From positions 92,172,706 to 92,236,705 of the forward strand of contig CM035166.1 in NCBI GenBank assembly GCA_020205615.1: DNA of 64,000 bases, given 5' to 3'. The DNA is from Panax quinquefolius. Lineage: Eukaryota > Streptophyta > Magnoliopsida > Apiales > Araliaceae. The translations under genes were made by a program, and so were the position numbers. Of the stretch, positions 23,541-36,900 are shown in pieces (the stretch's first letter is position 1; every line of letters begins with the position of its first letter). The notes beneath the pieces are model-generated. The model did no database searches. It worked only from the letters and a program-made list of their open reading frames with translations, and was not told the DNA's origin.

Positions 23541-23793
23541 CCCTTCTTATGAAATTTTGCCCTCGAAATTAGTGGCACGACATGGTATATCAAGAGGTAA
23601 GGATACCTTGATTTCATTTCGATTCTAACTCCCAAGTCATTTCCTCAACATCGTGGTTTCTCCACAAAACTTTGACTTGAGGTATAACTCAAAGCATAGA
23701 ATATGTTCCTTCTTATCCAAGATTTGAACAGAACCTCTTCATACGCCAAATCTTCCGCTATTTCATCCGATTCTAACTCAATAATGTGGTTCG
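23541..23793 (-). pseudogene. Element A' chromodomain / integrase tail, cut by element B
   Basis: Reverse-strand reading gives the SQSFVEKPRC/VKVLWRNH-type chromodomain region seen in element A at 16380-16560, next to the polypurine tract (AAGAAGGGAGA). It is separated from the rest of integrase (from 33958) by the B insertion. Chromodomains steer integration of chromoviruses to heterochromatin. Confidence 0.75.
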
Positions 23794-25002
23794 TGTAAGA
23801 CCCCGAATTTTTTTTAAATAAAAAGGAATTTCCTTTATTTATTATTTTGAAATAGTAAGGGTTGATTTGATTAATGTGGATAGTTAAGGGTTAAATACGC
23901 AAATATTTCAAAATAAGCAAAGTGGTTATAAAATATTCATTTTGTTTTGGAATATTCGTTTGGTCGTGGAATATTCGCATCGTCAGAATATTCGCATTGC
24001 GACCAGCCAGCCCATGTGTGGGCCCCATAACGGAAAGCGATTGGATGAAGAAAACGACAAATATAAGTTGGTTAAAATAACGGCGTAGTTATTACCAAGT
24101 AAGACCGTTGGAATACCCTATGGTTAAAATACAAGAATACGCTGTGGTCGCACAAAGAAGACACCAGATTGCACAAGATTGTTGAATTATTGATCCTTAC
24201 GTAAGAAGGCACTACTCAATAATTTTTACAAGAAGTTATCGCTCAATATTTTATTTTATCGATTCAATAATTGCTGCGTTGATATTTTATATTATTGTTG
24301 TTCAATAATTGTCACCGCACATTATCTCCATTATCGATCAATAATTCATATTATTTAAATAATATTATTAGATAAGATTATTGGCAATGTCTAGAAAGTT
24401 CTCACTAAGGAGAGGTTTGGTCACCTAATTACGCTACCAAGAAGGAGAAATCCTTATCTGAAAGCCCCTCTTTTCCCGAAACTACCGGTCATTATAATTG
24501 TGATTCTCAGAATATTATTTGTGAATAATTAATTATTGATTCATATGATAAAGAAATATTTATTTTATGTGGATATAAATGATGGATTTATTTATGTGGT
24601 TATAAATGAAGAAATTATTGTTGAGGTGTTTTATCAAGATTTTACCGTATCGAGGTATTAAAAATTAAATCGTGGGTTTTGAGATATATTGCGGGATTAT
24701 AATTTTAATCCGACCGCTGATTGTGGTAATTTTGGGTATGTTATACATACATAAGTTGAGTATATGTCCACAAATTTTGAACCGTTAAAAATGCACGAAT
24801 GATTTGTTATGAATTTTAAGAGGTGTCTCGATTCAAAATTAGGGTTATAATTGATTTTGGTGGAAAATTCTAGAATTGAGTGGGCCCCACTTGTGGTTGG
24901 TGAAGAAATGTGCTGAATTTTATTTCAAATGTGGTGGGTGGCAATAGTAGCGTAAAGCCATCGTAGTGGCAGTCAAGTCCGCTTTGCCGGCTAACATTTT
25001 CC

Positions 25003-25010
25003 TATAAATA
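25003..25010 (+). promoter_or_regulatory. TATA box of the B-family LTR
   Basis: TATAAATA, also present at about 32494 and on the minus strand near 43622 and 51124. The donor-like site lies ~170 bp downstream. Confidence 0.7.
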
Positions 25011-25283
25011 GAGGGCTAAGTTAGAATTGAAAATCACACCGTAAACAAAGTTTTCTCTTCTCTCTCTATTATCGAGCGTATTTTGTGAGTATTTAGATAC
25101 TTTGAGAGTTGCTTGCTTCAAGACAAGTTTCATTCAAAGATCACTCCGACCTTTCCTTCCGGCAATCGATTCTTTGAGGTAAGGGATATTTTTTTTCAGA
25201 ATGATATTATTTCTTCAATATCATTATGTTGAAATGTCGATCCAAAGTTTTTATCAAATTTGGAACTTTTTCATGTCGGGGTT

Positions 25284-25500
25284 ACTATTCATGAGTTACT
25301 ATTCACGAAGTTACTATTCATGAGTTACTATTCACGAAGTTATTATTCACGAGTACTATTCATGAAGCGTGAAGATGTTTTTGTGGAATTTCTATCTTTT
25401 GGTGTCGGATTTACTATTCATGTATACTGAAGATACTATTCACGATATCGGCACTATTCACGATACTGGCACAATTCACGATACTCGGCACTATTCACCA
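25284..25500 (+). repeat. Tandem array of ACTATTCAYGAGTT-type units
   Basis: About six 14-15-bp copies of GTTACTATTCAYGA are followed by copies of a shorter ACTATTCACGATA unit. The same array is at 32769-32990, and on the minus strand at 43190-43345 and 50700-50850. A looser version lies at 55570-55700. Confidence 0.85.
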
Positions 25501-25737
25501 AAAAATAAAATTTCTTCTTTTGTCCAAAACATCTATTTTGGATACTAGCTTTGATTGTATCCATGTTTTGATCATTCTCGAAATTTACACCACTGTGATG
25601 ATTATTTTTGGGGTATTGTTGGACATGGATAAAACAAAGTACGAATCCTTAATCCTTAATCCTTGTCATTTTGTTTCAATCGGATTCGTTCTTTTAAAAT
25701 ATTTTCATCATCCTCGCCTTAAATGATGATATTATTG

Positions 25738-25935
25738 AATATCTTTGGCCAGTAGGCAAAGATGAATGAATGATTTCTGAAGAATATCTTTGGCCCAGAG
25801 TGCAAAGATGAACAGTGTGTTGAGATGAATACGACCGATCGATTAATATCTTTGGCTCAGTAGTGCAAAGATGAACAGTGTTTAAATGAATACGACTTAA
25901 TCGATGAATATCTTTGGCTCAGTGAGTGCAAAGAT
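25738..25935 (+). repeat. Hairpin-unit array in the LTR B leader
   Basis: Four units of ATCTTTG-GCCCAGTAGTG-CAAAGAT, about 60-65 bp apart (near 25741, 25787, 25848, 25910). Each has a perfect 7-bp complementary stem and a loop of about 10-12 bases. Loop sequence varies between units mainly at the CAG. Copies recur at 33228-33420, 42735-42905 (minus), 50228-50410 (minus) and 53935-54185 (minus, diverged). Confidence 0.8.
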
Positions 25936-26486
25936 GAATATTTGATTCGAGATGTATATCGATTGTTGTTACAGGATAAAAGATAGACGATGAACTTTTA
26001 AATTCATACATGTAAGATAGTAGTTTGCATTCTCTACTTAACTCTTCTAATGAATTATTATTTCACGCGAATATTGATTGAAAATTTGTTGTCTATCAGA
26101 TTCTATTAAATTTTTCCTCATTGAAGACTAACGATAATTTGTTGTATATTATCTTAGTCATAATATTCTTTATCGAGCTAGTTGAGCTCACCCTTTTCCT
26201 TTTTGTCCATTCTTCTCGTGAGAGGCGAATATAGCGAAAGTACGAAGCCTGGGGTAAATGGAATGAAGGTTTTAGAAAGGATTGTTTAGTAGTCCTCACC
26301 ATTTTGTAAAATAATGTATCAATAAATGTGATGAGGATTTATGTGAGTATAAATATTGTCTAGAAGATAATATTTGTATTTAAACTCACGCTTTTATCGT
26401 TGTAATAATAAAGTTGTAGTTGTTTTCGCACTCATGTATTGACAACTCGTAATGGGTGATGTATACCTATTTTGGGGCGCCACAAT

Positions 26487-26498
26487 TGGTATCGAAGC
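26487..26498 (+). promoter_or_regulatory. Primer-binding site of element B
   Basis: TGGTATCGAAGC, 2 bp after the LTR end; one or two differences from the initiator Met-tRNA site TGGTATCAGAGC. Confidence 0.8.
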
Positions 26499-26669
26499 TT
26501 AGGATATGATCTCCAAGCGAGATCTGGAATAGAACTAGAGGGGAGAGACGAGTAAATCCTTCGCTAAAGGTGTCCTACCTAAGCTTATTTGTTAGTTGGT
26601 CAATATATGGGATATTATGTGATATATCGATTTCCTTAATTAACCCTTGTTTTATGACAAGATTTGAGA

Positions 26670-27800
26670 ATGTCGACCGAGAATATTAACAAGGGAGTAA
26701 ATGAGACCGTGGAGATGCCTCAGATTACCAACGAGGAGAACGTGCAACAGTCGGGCAATGTTCCTCCCGTGAACAACACCACCGAAAGCAGATGATGAAC
26801 GAGGGGATGTTTAGAAGCTTTTTGCAGCTCATCGTAAAATCGATTTGGGGAGACTCGTGTTCAAAATACGAGAGGAAATGATAGCAATTCACCAAGTTGT
26901 CACAACCAAGCGCTTCAAAGAGTCAGGACCACCGACTTAAGGGAAAGCCAGATCCGATCACGGCGAAAACATGGGTCAAACAAATTACCAAGATATTTGA
27001 TGTCTGGGATGCACGGAGAATGAGAGGTTCCATTCGCCACCTTTATGTTCCGTGGCGAGGCAGACCATCGGTGGGAGTCTCATGAAGCGCACCCATCCAA
27101 ATTTCAGACTCAAAGATGTCTCGGGAGACGTTTTCAGAGATTATTTAATGACAAATACTTTCCGAAAGTGTTCGGCTATACGAAGGAAGTGGAGTTCATC
27201 GATTAGAGCAAAACAACACGACGGTGTCTCAAAGACGAGGCAAAGTTTGCAGAGTTATCCGTGTTTACACCTCATTTGGTGGAGAATGAGGAACGTATGA
27301 CGCTGGATGTTTCTTAGAGGTTTGAAACCCAAGATACGCCAAGATCTCATTTCTCATAAACTTTCTCTATTATTCAGATGTTGTAAAATGTGGCTCAATT
27401 ATTAGAGCGAGATAACGAAAGTACTGGCCAACCGAGGGACCATAACCAGGATTATACCGAGATGGCGCCAATGTAATAATGATAACTCATGCGAGAAAAA
27501 GAACAGACGGATGTAAATGGTAACCACTCGGTGGTAATCATGGTCATGAAAAATGTAAGAAGCGAGTCGAGGAGATTTTAAAAAGAGGAGATTTAACAAC
27601 GACTATGTGAAGACGATGTCGGTTGGCAAAGAATCGGTTCTAAGGGAGGAGAACGACCACCGGTCATATATGCTACAAATGCGAAAAGAGGGACATATCA
27701 CCAAAACCGCCCACAACAGCTCAAGGTATGCTATAGTTGTGGAAAGGAAGGACATATCGCCGAGATTGTACGCAGAATAAACCTAGTTCAATGGGGGACG
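26670..27800 (+). pseudogene. Element B gag, frameshifted
   Basis: The ATG at 26670 opens MSTENINKGVNETVEMPQIT. Scattered frames then show the gag core (TAKTWVKQITKIFDVWDARR at about 26960-27020) and two CCHC zinc knuckles near 27670-27770 (CYKCEKRG-like and CYSCGKEGHIAE). An acceptor-like TTATGACAAG ends 8 bp before the ATG. Multiple frameshifts break it. Confidence 0.82.
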
Positions 27801-27849
27801 GTGACTCAAAAGATCGTCCCGTAAAAAGTCAAAGTCAACGATTCCGGAA

Positions 27850-30800
27850 GAGCGTTTGTTGTGACCGGTCATAATGCGAGGAACCCAAACGAGGTGATCA
27901 CGGGTAAGCTATTTATAAATTCTCACGAAGTTTATACCTTACTTCGATACCGGTGCTACCCATTCATTTATCTCTCCCGCATGTGCTCAACGCTTAAACT
28001 CGACTCGGAGAAATTAGACTTTGACCTATCTCGTGGAAACTCCGCTAGAGAAACTTTCATCACATCCACTGCTTATAAATCTTGTTTGATTCAAGTTGGC
28101 ACCATCACCTTACCTGCTGACCTTATCTCTTTAAAGATACTTGCTTTTGATGTGATTTTAGGATTGATCGTTAACTACTCATCATGCCAAAATTGATTGT
28201 TTTCGTAAGGTCATTAGTTTTCATATTCCTAACCAACTTGTTGTATTTAATTCAAGCAACTAAACCATTAAAATCAATCACTATCATATCTAATCATAAA
28301 GCTATTCGCTTATTGAAAAACGGATGTCAAGCTTTCTTAGCCCATGTTATGGATTTGAATAAAGACACGCCAAATTTGAATAATATTCCCGTTGTTATCG
28401 ACTTTCCCCGACGATTTCAAGAACTTCCTGCCTACCCCCGTAACGTGAAGTTGAATTCTTTATTGATCTTGAACCCGGTACAAAGCCCATTTCTAAAACC
28501 CCATATCGAATGGCTCCTATTGAACTTCAGAGTTAAAGGTCCAACTACGTGAATTGTTGGACATCGGCTTTCATTCGGCCCCAAGACATCTCCTCGGGGT
28601 GCTCCTGCTTTATTTGTAAAAAGAAAGACGGAGTATGCGACTTTGTATCGACTATCGGAATCAACCATGTCACCATCAAGAATAGGTATCCTCTACCTCG
28701 TATTGATGACTTGTTTGACCAAATGGTAAGGCACAATTCTTTTCAAAAATCGATCTTCGCTCGATATCATCAAATTGAAAATTAGAATCGAGGATATTCC
28801 AAAGACCGCCTTCTCGTAACTCCCCAGATGGGCATTATGAATTCTTAGTCATGTCTTTCTTGACTAACTAATGCTCCTCGCGCTTTCATGGATATGATGA
28901 ACCGAGTATTCAAGGAATATTTGATCAGTTCGTTGTTGTCTTTATTGATGACATCCTTATATATTCCAAAAGTTGTGAAGATCATGAGCACCATTTGAAG
29001 TCGGTACTCCAAAGGCTTCGTGAAAACCAACTATATGCCAAATTGAAGAAATGCGAGTTCGCTTGAGGAAGTAGCCTTTCTTGGGCATGTGGTGTCAAAA
29101 CATGGAGTATCTGCTGATCCCATGCCAAGATTGAAGCAATACAAAGTTGGGAGCAACCAAGCTCTGTTGTGGATCAAGTACGTAGCTTTTTGGGCTTAAT
29201 TGGTTATTATCGGAGATTCGTGGAAGGGTTTTCTCGAATCGCTACTCCATTAACTCAAATAACTCGAAAGGATACAAAATTCGCTTAGAGTGAAGAATGC
29301 GAGAAAAGTTTCCAAGAGCTTAAGAGGAGACTTATTTCTAAGACTGCTTCTAACAATACCATCCGGTTCGGATGGATTTGTTATCTACAAATGATGCTTC
29401 AGCAAAGGGTTAGGATGTGTTCTCATGCAACGTGGGAAAGTCATAGCCTATGCCTCGACAACTTAAAGAGTATGAGAGGAATTATCCTACTCATGATCTA
29501 GAGTTAGCATGCAATGCTTTTTACTACTAAAGATATGGAGGCACTATCTATATGGGGAGAAAGTGGAGATATATTCGCACCATAAAAGCCTTAAATATTT
29601 CTTCACTCAAAAGAACTCAACATGCGGCAATGACGCTGGCTCGAGCTATTGAAAGACTACGACCACACTATTCAATACCATCCCCGTAAAGTTTAACGTA
29701 GGTAGTATGACGCATCGAGTAGAAGATCATATGCGAACGAAAAGTGCGATGATGTCAAGTATACGACAGAGCCAACTTTAATAGAAAAGTTAAGGTTGCT
29801 CAAGCCACCGAATCTTGAGTCGATACGTATGAAGAAGAAAGTACAAGAAGGAGCTATTCCTAAGCGAGAATTGATGAAGAAGGAATACTTGAGTCCACTC
29901 TGAGACTTTGTGGTTCCTAACGACTCGATTTGAAGTACAAGATTATGATGGAAGCACACACACACCATTTGCAATCCATCCTGAAGTACTAAAATGTATC
30001 GTGATCTTCTACATACATTTTGGTGGAATAATATGAAGAGAGAGATTGCAAAGTTTATCTCGATGTGTTTAACTTGCCAACGTAAAAAGGCGGAGCATCT
30101 AGTACCTAAGGGTCCGCTTGCAACCACTTGAGATTCCTGGAATGGAAGTGGGAACACATTACCATGGATTTCGTTATTTGGTCTTCCTACTTCGTTTCTC
30201 AAGGCATCAATACTATTTGGGTTATTGTTGATAGATTAACCAAGTCTCGCTTTCATTTCTTGCCGATACGGAGACTTATTCACTTGAACGCCTTGCTAGT
30301 ATGTGACGTAAATGAGATCGTGGAGGTCGTGTATGGCATGCCCAGATCCATAGTTTCGGATCGTGACCCAAGATTTACTTCAAGATTTTGGGTTAGCTTG
30401 CAAAAAGCTATGGGCACGGATTTGCGATTTAGTTCTAAGATACCATCCCCAAACCACGGACAATCGAGAGGACTATTCAAACTCTTGAAGATTTATTAAG
30501 ACTCGTGGTCCTGAGACTTCAAGGGTAGTTGGGATAAGTATTTACCATCAGTGGAATTCTCCTACAACAACACAAAGCTTATCGTGCAAGTATAGGTGTG
30601 GCTCCATTCAAGCATTATATGGACGAAAATGTCGCTTCTCCAATATGTTGGGATGAGGTGGGTGAAGCAACATTGTTGGGACCCGAAGTTAGTACGTATG
30701 ACTCACCGAAAAGATCCAAATAATTCGACAACGATACAAACGGCTCAAGATCGACAAAAGAGTTATGCGAATCTTCATCGAAAGGACGTGGAATTTAATG

Positions 30801-31225
30801 TAGGGATCATGTATTGTTGCGAGTTGCTCCACCGTGAAGGGAGTTACAAGATTTGGGAAGAGAGGAAAGCTCAATCCACGATTTATCGGTCCATTTCAAA
30901 TTCTTGACCGAGTAGGAAATGTAGCCTATGTACTTCACGTTACCTCCGAGTATGTCTCTGTGTTCATAATGTGTTTCACATATCCGCATTTCAGAAATAT
31001 GTGAAAGACCCGAACCACGTTATTGAAGTTAGAACCCATTTAGATAGTCAAGACTTAACGATGTGAGGAGGTACCTATCAAGATCTTGGATAGGAAGGAG
31101 CATGTCTTACGCTGCAGAAAGGTCATACCACAAGTTAAAGTTTTGTGGAGGAATCATGCTATAGAGGAAATGACCTCGGAATTGAAACGGAAATGAAAGC
31201 GAGGTATCCTCACCTTTTCAAACAC
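27850..31225 (+). pseudogene. Element B pol: protease to chromodomain, multiply frameshifted
   Basis: Protease about 27850-28190: GATACCGGTGCTACC (27946-27960) encodes the active-site D-T-G-A-T, and ILAFDVIL follows near 28140. RT about 28430-29270 ([16 protein letters not shown] near 28681; [10 protein letters not shown] near 28940). RNase H about 29330-29690. Integrase about 29930-30720 with the H/C zinc-binding region near 29960-30090, core VIVDRLTKSRFHFLPI at 30215-30265 and SDRDPRFTSRFWVSLQKAMG at 30355-30415. Chromodomain-like RNHAIEEMT at about 31150. The longest open stretch is 30128-30499 in integrase. Not functional as written. Confidence 0.87.
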
Positions 31226-31276
31226 TGTGTATCGTCACGCCAATTTCGAGGACTTAAATTTCATAAGGAGGGAGGT

Positions 31277-33957
31277 TGTAAGACCCTCAAATTTTTTAAA
31301 TAAAAGGAATTTCCTTTATTTATTATTTTGAAATAGTAAGGGTTGATTTGATTAATGTGGATAGTTAAGGGTTAAATACGCAAATATTTCAAAATAAGCA
31401 AGTGGTTATAAAAATATTCATTTTTGTTGGGAATATTCGTTTGGTCGTGGAATATTAAATCTTTTTGGGAATATTCGCATGCATTTTGCCAAGCACCATG
31501 TGGGGCCCCATAACTGAAAGCGATTGGATGAAGAAAACGATAAATATAAGTTGGTTAAAAATAACTGGTAGCTTGTTACCAATTAAGACCGTTGAATACC
31601 CGGTGGTTAAAATACGTGAGATACTGCGTGGTTGCACAAGATGGCACCAGTATTGCAGCAAGATTGTTGAATTATTGATCCTTACGTAAAGAAGGCACTA
31701 CTCAATAATTTTTACGAGAATTACGCTCAATATTTTATTTTATTGATTCAATAATTGTTGCGTTGATATTTTATATTATTGTTGTTCAATAATTGTCACG
31801 CATTATTATCTCCATTATCGGATCAATAATTCATATTATTTAAATAATATTATTAGATAGCATTATTGGCAATGTCTAGAAAGTTCTCATCAAGGAGAGG
31901 TTTGGTCACCTAATTGCGCGCCAAGAAGGAGAAATCCTTATCTGAAAGCCCCTCTTTCCTGAACTACTACTGGTTGTCATAATTGTGATTCTCGTAATAT
32001 TATTTGTGAATAATTAATTATTGATTCATATGATAAAGAAATATTTATTTTATGTGGATATAAATGATGGATTTATTTATGTGGTTATAAATGAAGAAAT
32101 TATTGTTGAGGTGTTTTATCAAGATTTTACCGGATTGGAGGTATTAAAAATTAAATCGGGGTTTTGAGATATATTATGGGATTATAATTTTTAATCCGAC
32201 CGCTGATTGTGGTAATTTTTGGGTATGTTATACATACATAAGTTGAGTATATGTCCACAAATTTTGAACCGTTAAAAATGCACGAATGATTTGTTATGAA
32301 TTTTAAGAGGTGTCTCGATTCGAAAATTAGGGTTATAATTGATTTTGGTGGAAAATTCTAGAATTGAGTGGGCCCCACTTGTGGTTGGTGAAGAAATGTG
32401 TTGAATTTTATTTCAAATGTGGTGGGTGGCAATAGTAGCGAGTGTAAAGCCATCGTGTAGCAGTCAAGTCTCGCTTTACGGCTAACATTTTCCTATAAAT
32501 AGAGGGCTAAGTTAGAATTGAAAATCACACCGAAACAAAGTTTTCTCTTTCTCTATATATTATTGAGTATTTTGTGAGTATTTAGATACTTTGAGAGTTC
32601 TGCTCAAAGATAAGTTTCATTCAAAGATCACTTCCGACCTTTCCTTCCAAATCACCGATTCTTTGAGGTAAGGGATATTATTTTTTTCGTAATGATATTA
32701 TTTCTTCAATATCATTATGTTGAAATGTTGATCTGAAGTTTTATCAAATTTGGAACTTTTTCATGTCGGGTTACTATTCATGAGTTACTATTCACGAGTT
32801 ACTATTCATGAGTTACTATTCACGAGTTACTATTCACGAGTACTATTCAGCGAAGCGTGAAGATGTTTTTGTGGAATTTCTATCTTTTGGTGTCGGATTT
32901 ACTATTCATGATACGGTGACTATTCACGATATCTGGCACTATTCACGATATCTCATGACAATTCACGATACTGACAGACTATTCACCAAAAAATAAAATT
33001 TCTTCTTTTTGTCCAAAACATCTATTTTGGATACTAGCTTTGATTGATCCATGTTTTGATCATTCTTGAATTTTACACCACCGCGGTGATTATTTTTGGG
33101 GTATTGTTGACATGGATAAAACAAAGTACTGAATCCTTAATCCTTAATCCTTGTCATTTTGTTTCACCGGATTCGTTCTTTAAAAATATTTTCATCATCC
33201 TCGACCTTAAATGATGATATTATTGAATATCTTTGGCTCAGAGTGCAAAGATGAATGATTTCTGAAGAATATCTTTGGCTCAGTAGTGCAAAGATGAATG
33301 TGTTGAGATGAACATGACCGATCGATTAATATCTTTGGCTCAGTAGTGCAAAGATGAACAGTGTTTAAATGAACACGAACTAATGATGAATATCTTTGGC
33401 CCAGTAGTGCAAAGATGAATATTTGATTCCGTATGTATATTGATTGTTGTTACGGGGATAAAAGATAGACGATGAACTTTTAAATTCATACATGAAGATA
33501 GTAGTTTGCATTCTCTACTTAACTCTTCTAATGAATTATTATTTCACTGCGAATATTGATTGAAAATTTGTTGTCTATCAGATTCTATTAAATTTTTCCT
33601 GTTGAAGACTAACGATAATTTGTTGTATATTATCTTAGTCATAATATTCTTTATCGAGCTAGTTGAGCTCACCCTTTTCCTTTTGGTCCATTCTTCTCGT
33701 GAGGCGAGAATATAAGCGAAAATGCAGCCTGGGTATGGAATGAAGGTTTTAGAAAGGATTGTTTAGTAGTCCTCACCATTTTTGTAAAATAATGTATCAA
33801 TAAATGTGATGAGGATTTATGTGAGTATAAATATTGTCTAGAAGATAATATTTGTATTTAAACTCACGCTTTCTCGTTGTAATAATAAAGTTGTAGTTGT
33901 TTACGTACCATGTATTGACAACTCGTAATGGGTGATGTATACCTATTTTGGGGCGCG
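31277..33957 (+). repeat. 3' LTR of element B (2681 bp)
   Basis: Starts TGTAAGACCCTC and matches 23794-26484 throughout, including TATA, ACTATTCA array and hairpin units. Its last bases are altered at the junction with A' (33951-33960). Confidence 0.92.
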
Positions 33958-36900
33958 CATGGGTCTTCCACATATTTACGTAACATGGATATGTGAAAAA
34001 CGTTATGAACACGAGACATACTTGGCGGTAAAAGCGAGTCTATAGCCACGCCTTCTACTCGATCAAGGATTAAAATGGACCGATGAATCGAGGATTGAGC
34101 TTTCCTCTCTTTCTAAATCTCGTAACTCCTTTCCATGGAGCAACACGTAACAACACACGATATCTCCTATATCGAATCCCACGCCCTTTCGATGAAGATC
34201 AAGATAACTCTTTTTCGATCTTTGTGAGGTTTTTTATACGTTGTCGGATCGTTTGAATCTTTTTCATAGTCATACGCATCAAACTCCGATCCCAACAACG
34301 TTGCTTCACCCACCTCATCCCATCATACCGAGAACGACACTTTCTTCCATACAACGCTCGAATGGAGCCATGCCAATACTTGCACGATAACTGTTGTTGT
34401 AGGAAAACTCCACCAATGGTAAGAACTTGTCCCAACTTCCTTGAAGTCAAGGACACGAGTCTTAATAGATCTTTAAGAGTTTGAATCGTCCTCTCCGATT
34501 GCCCGTCCGTCTCCGAGGATGATATGCGAGCTAAATCAGAACTGCGCTCCCATAGCTTTTTGCAAACTAACCCAAAATCTTGAAGTGAATCTTTGGTCTC
34601 GATCAAAAACTATGGATATTGGCATACCATGCAATCTTACAACCTCGCTTATGTACATATAAGCAAGACGTTCAAGTGTATAAGTTTCTCAGATCGGTAA
34701 AGAAATGAGCGGACTTGGTCAATCTATCAATAATGACCCAAATCACATCTATGCCTTGAGAAACTTTGGGAAGACCGTGAATTGAAAACCATGGTAATGT
34801 GCTCCCACTTCCATTCCGGAATTTCAAGTGGTTGCAATGGACCTTTTGGTACTTGATGCTCGCCTTGATTCGCTTGACACATTAGACACCTTGAGATAAA
34901 CAAATATATCTCTCTCTTCATATTGCTCCACCAAAATATATGATTTAATATCATGATACATTTTGGTACTCCTGTGAAGGATTGCAAACGGTGTGTTATG
35001 CGCTTCCATCATGATTTTATACTTTAAATCGTGGTCGTTAGAACACAAAGTCCGGAGTTGACTCAAAGTATTCCTTCTTCATCGATTCTTACTTTCTTTC
35101 GAGATAGCACCTTCTTGCACTTTCTTCCTCATACGCATCAGCTCTAGCTGTGTAGCTTGAGCAGCTTTAACTTTATCAATTAAAGTCGGTTCTACTCGTA
35201 TATTCGCCATCATCACATGGGTCCCTGGAGTCTTTAACTCTATCTCCATCCTTTGCAAGTCACACAAAATGGGCCTTTGCGTTGACAACATCGCATTCGC
35301 ACTTGCATATGATCTTCTACTCAATGCGTCAGCTACCAATGTTCATTTTTCCAGGCTGGTAATGGATGGTATGATCATAATCTTTCAACAGTTCAAGCCA
35401 ACGTCGTTGTCGCATATTGAGTTCCTTTTGAGTGATGAAATATTTGAGGCTTTTATGATCCGTAAAGATTTCCACTTTCTCCCCATACAAGTAATGCCTC
35501 CAGATCTTTAGTGCGAAGACAACATCTGCCAACTCTAGATCATGAGTAGGATAATTTCTCTCATATTCTTTATGTTGTCGTGAGGCATAGGCTATGACTT
35601 TCCCATGTTGCATGAGAACACATCCTAACCCTTTGCCCGAAGCATCACTGTAGATGACAAATCCCTCCGAACAAGATGGTATTATCAGAACAGGTGCTGA
35701 AATGAGTCTCCTCTTGAGTTCTTGAAAACTCTTCTCACATTCCTCGCTCCAACCGAACTTTGTATTTTTCCGAGTCAGCTGAGTTTGTGGAGTAGCGATT
35801 CGAGAAAACCCTTCTACGAATCTCCGATAATAACTGGCTAAGCCAAGAAAGCTACGTACTTCGGTCACTGATTTAGGTTGCTCCCAGCTTTGAATAGCTT
35901 CAATCTTTGCTGGGTCAATAGATAATCCATGACTTGATACCATGTGCCCAAGGAGTGCTACTTCCTCAAGCCAGAACTCGTATTTCTTCAACTTGGCATA
36001 AAGCTTATATTCACGAAGCTTTTGGAGTATCAGCCTCAAGTGTTGCTCATGATCTTCACGTGTTTTGGAATATACGAGGATGTCATCAATAAAGACGACC
36101 ACAAAGTGATCCAAATATTCCTTGAATACTTGGTTCATCATATCCATGAAGGCAGCAGGAGCATTAGTCAATCTAAAGGACATGACTAGGAATTCATAAT
36201 GCCCGTACCGAGTTCTGAAAGCCGTCTTTGGAATGTCATTGGTTCTAATCTTCAATTGGTGATATCTGGAACGAAGATCAATCTTTAAAAAGAATTTGGC
36301 TCCTTGCAACTAGTCAAACAGGTCATCAATACGTGGGAATGGGTACCTATTTTTGATGGTAACATGATTCAACTCCCGATAATCAATACAAAGTCGCATA
36401 CTCCCATCTTTGTTTTTCACGAATAGAACAGAAACACCCCAAAGAGAAGTACTAGGATGAATGAAAACGATGTCTAACAATTCCTGTAGTTGGGTCTTTA
36501 ACTCCTGAAGTTCAATAGGAGCCATTCGACATGGGGCTTTGGAAATAGGTTTTGTACCAGGTTCAAGGTCGATACAAAATTCAATTTCACGCCTGGGGTA
36601 GGCCGTAAGTTCTTCGTGAATACGTCGGAAATTCATTAACAATAGAAATATCATTCAAAACTGACATATTTTTGTTTAGATCCGTGGCATGAGCTAAGAA
36701 AGCTTGACATCCATTTTTCAAAAAACGAATAGCTTTATGGCTTGAGATGACAGTGATTGATTTTAATGGTTTGGTGGCTTGAATTCGCATAAAAGATTGG
36801 TTAGGAATATGAAAGCTAACAATCTTACGAAAACAATCAATTTTTGCATGATGAGTGGTTAACCAATCAATCCCTAGAATTACGTCAAATGCAAGTATTT

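Larger units (their letters stand above)
23794..26484 (+). repeat. 5' LTR of element B (2691 bp)
   Basis: Starts TGTAAGACCCCGAA, ends GGGGCGCCACA. Contains TATAAATA (25003-25010), a donor-like GAG|GTAAGG (GT 25179-25180), a tandem array of ACTATTCAYGAGTT (25284-25370 and looser copies to 25500), and a four-unit hairpin array (25738-25935). The 3' terminal ~80 bp resembles that of family A, but U3 differs, so B is a sister subfamily. Confidence 0.92.
23794..33957 (+). mobile_element. Ty3/gypsy chromovirus-type element B, nested in A'
   Basis: LTRs 23794-26484 and 31277-33957, primer-binding site 26487-26498, gag-pol 26670-31250, polypurine tract GGAGGGAGGT before 31277. The flanks rejoin in A' (…AATGTGGTTCG before, GGGTCTTCCAC after), reproducing the order seen uninterrupted in element A at 16325-16360. 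No clean 5-bp duplication is visible, because the last few bases of the right LTR are altered (GGGGCGCGCATG instead of GGGGCGCCACA). B is therefore younger than A'. Confidence 0.92.

Noticed and set aside
25738..25935. CRISPR-like spacing of short repeats
   Set aside because: Plant nuclear DNA, diverged repeats, spacers not unique and present in every LTR copy; it is an LTR leader array.
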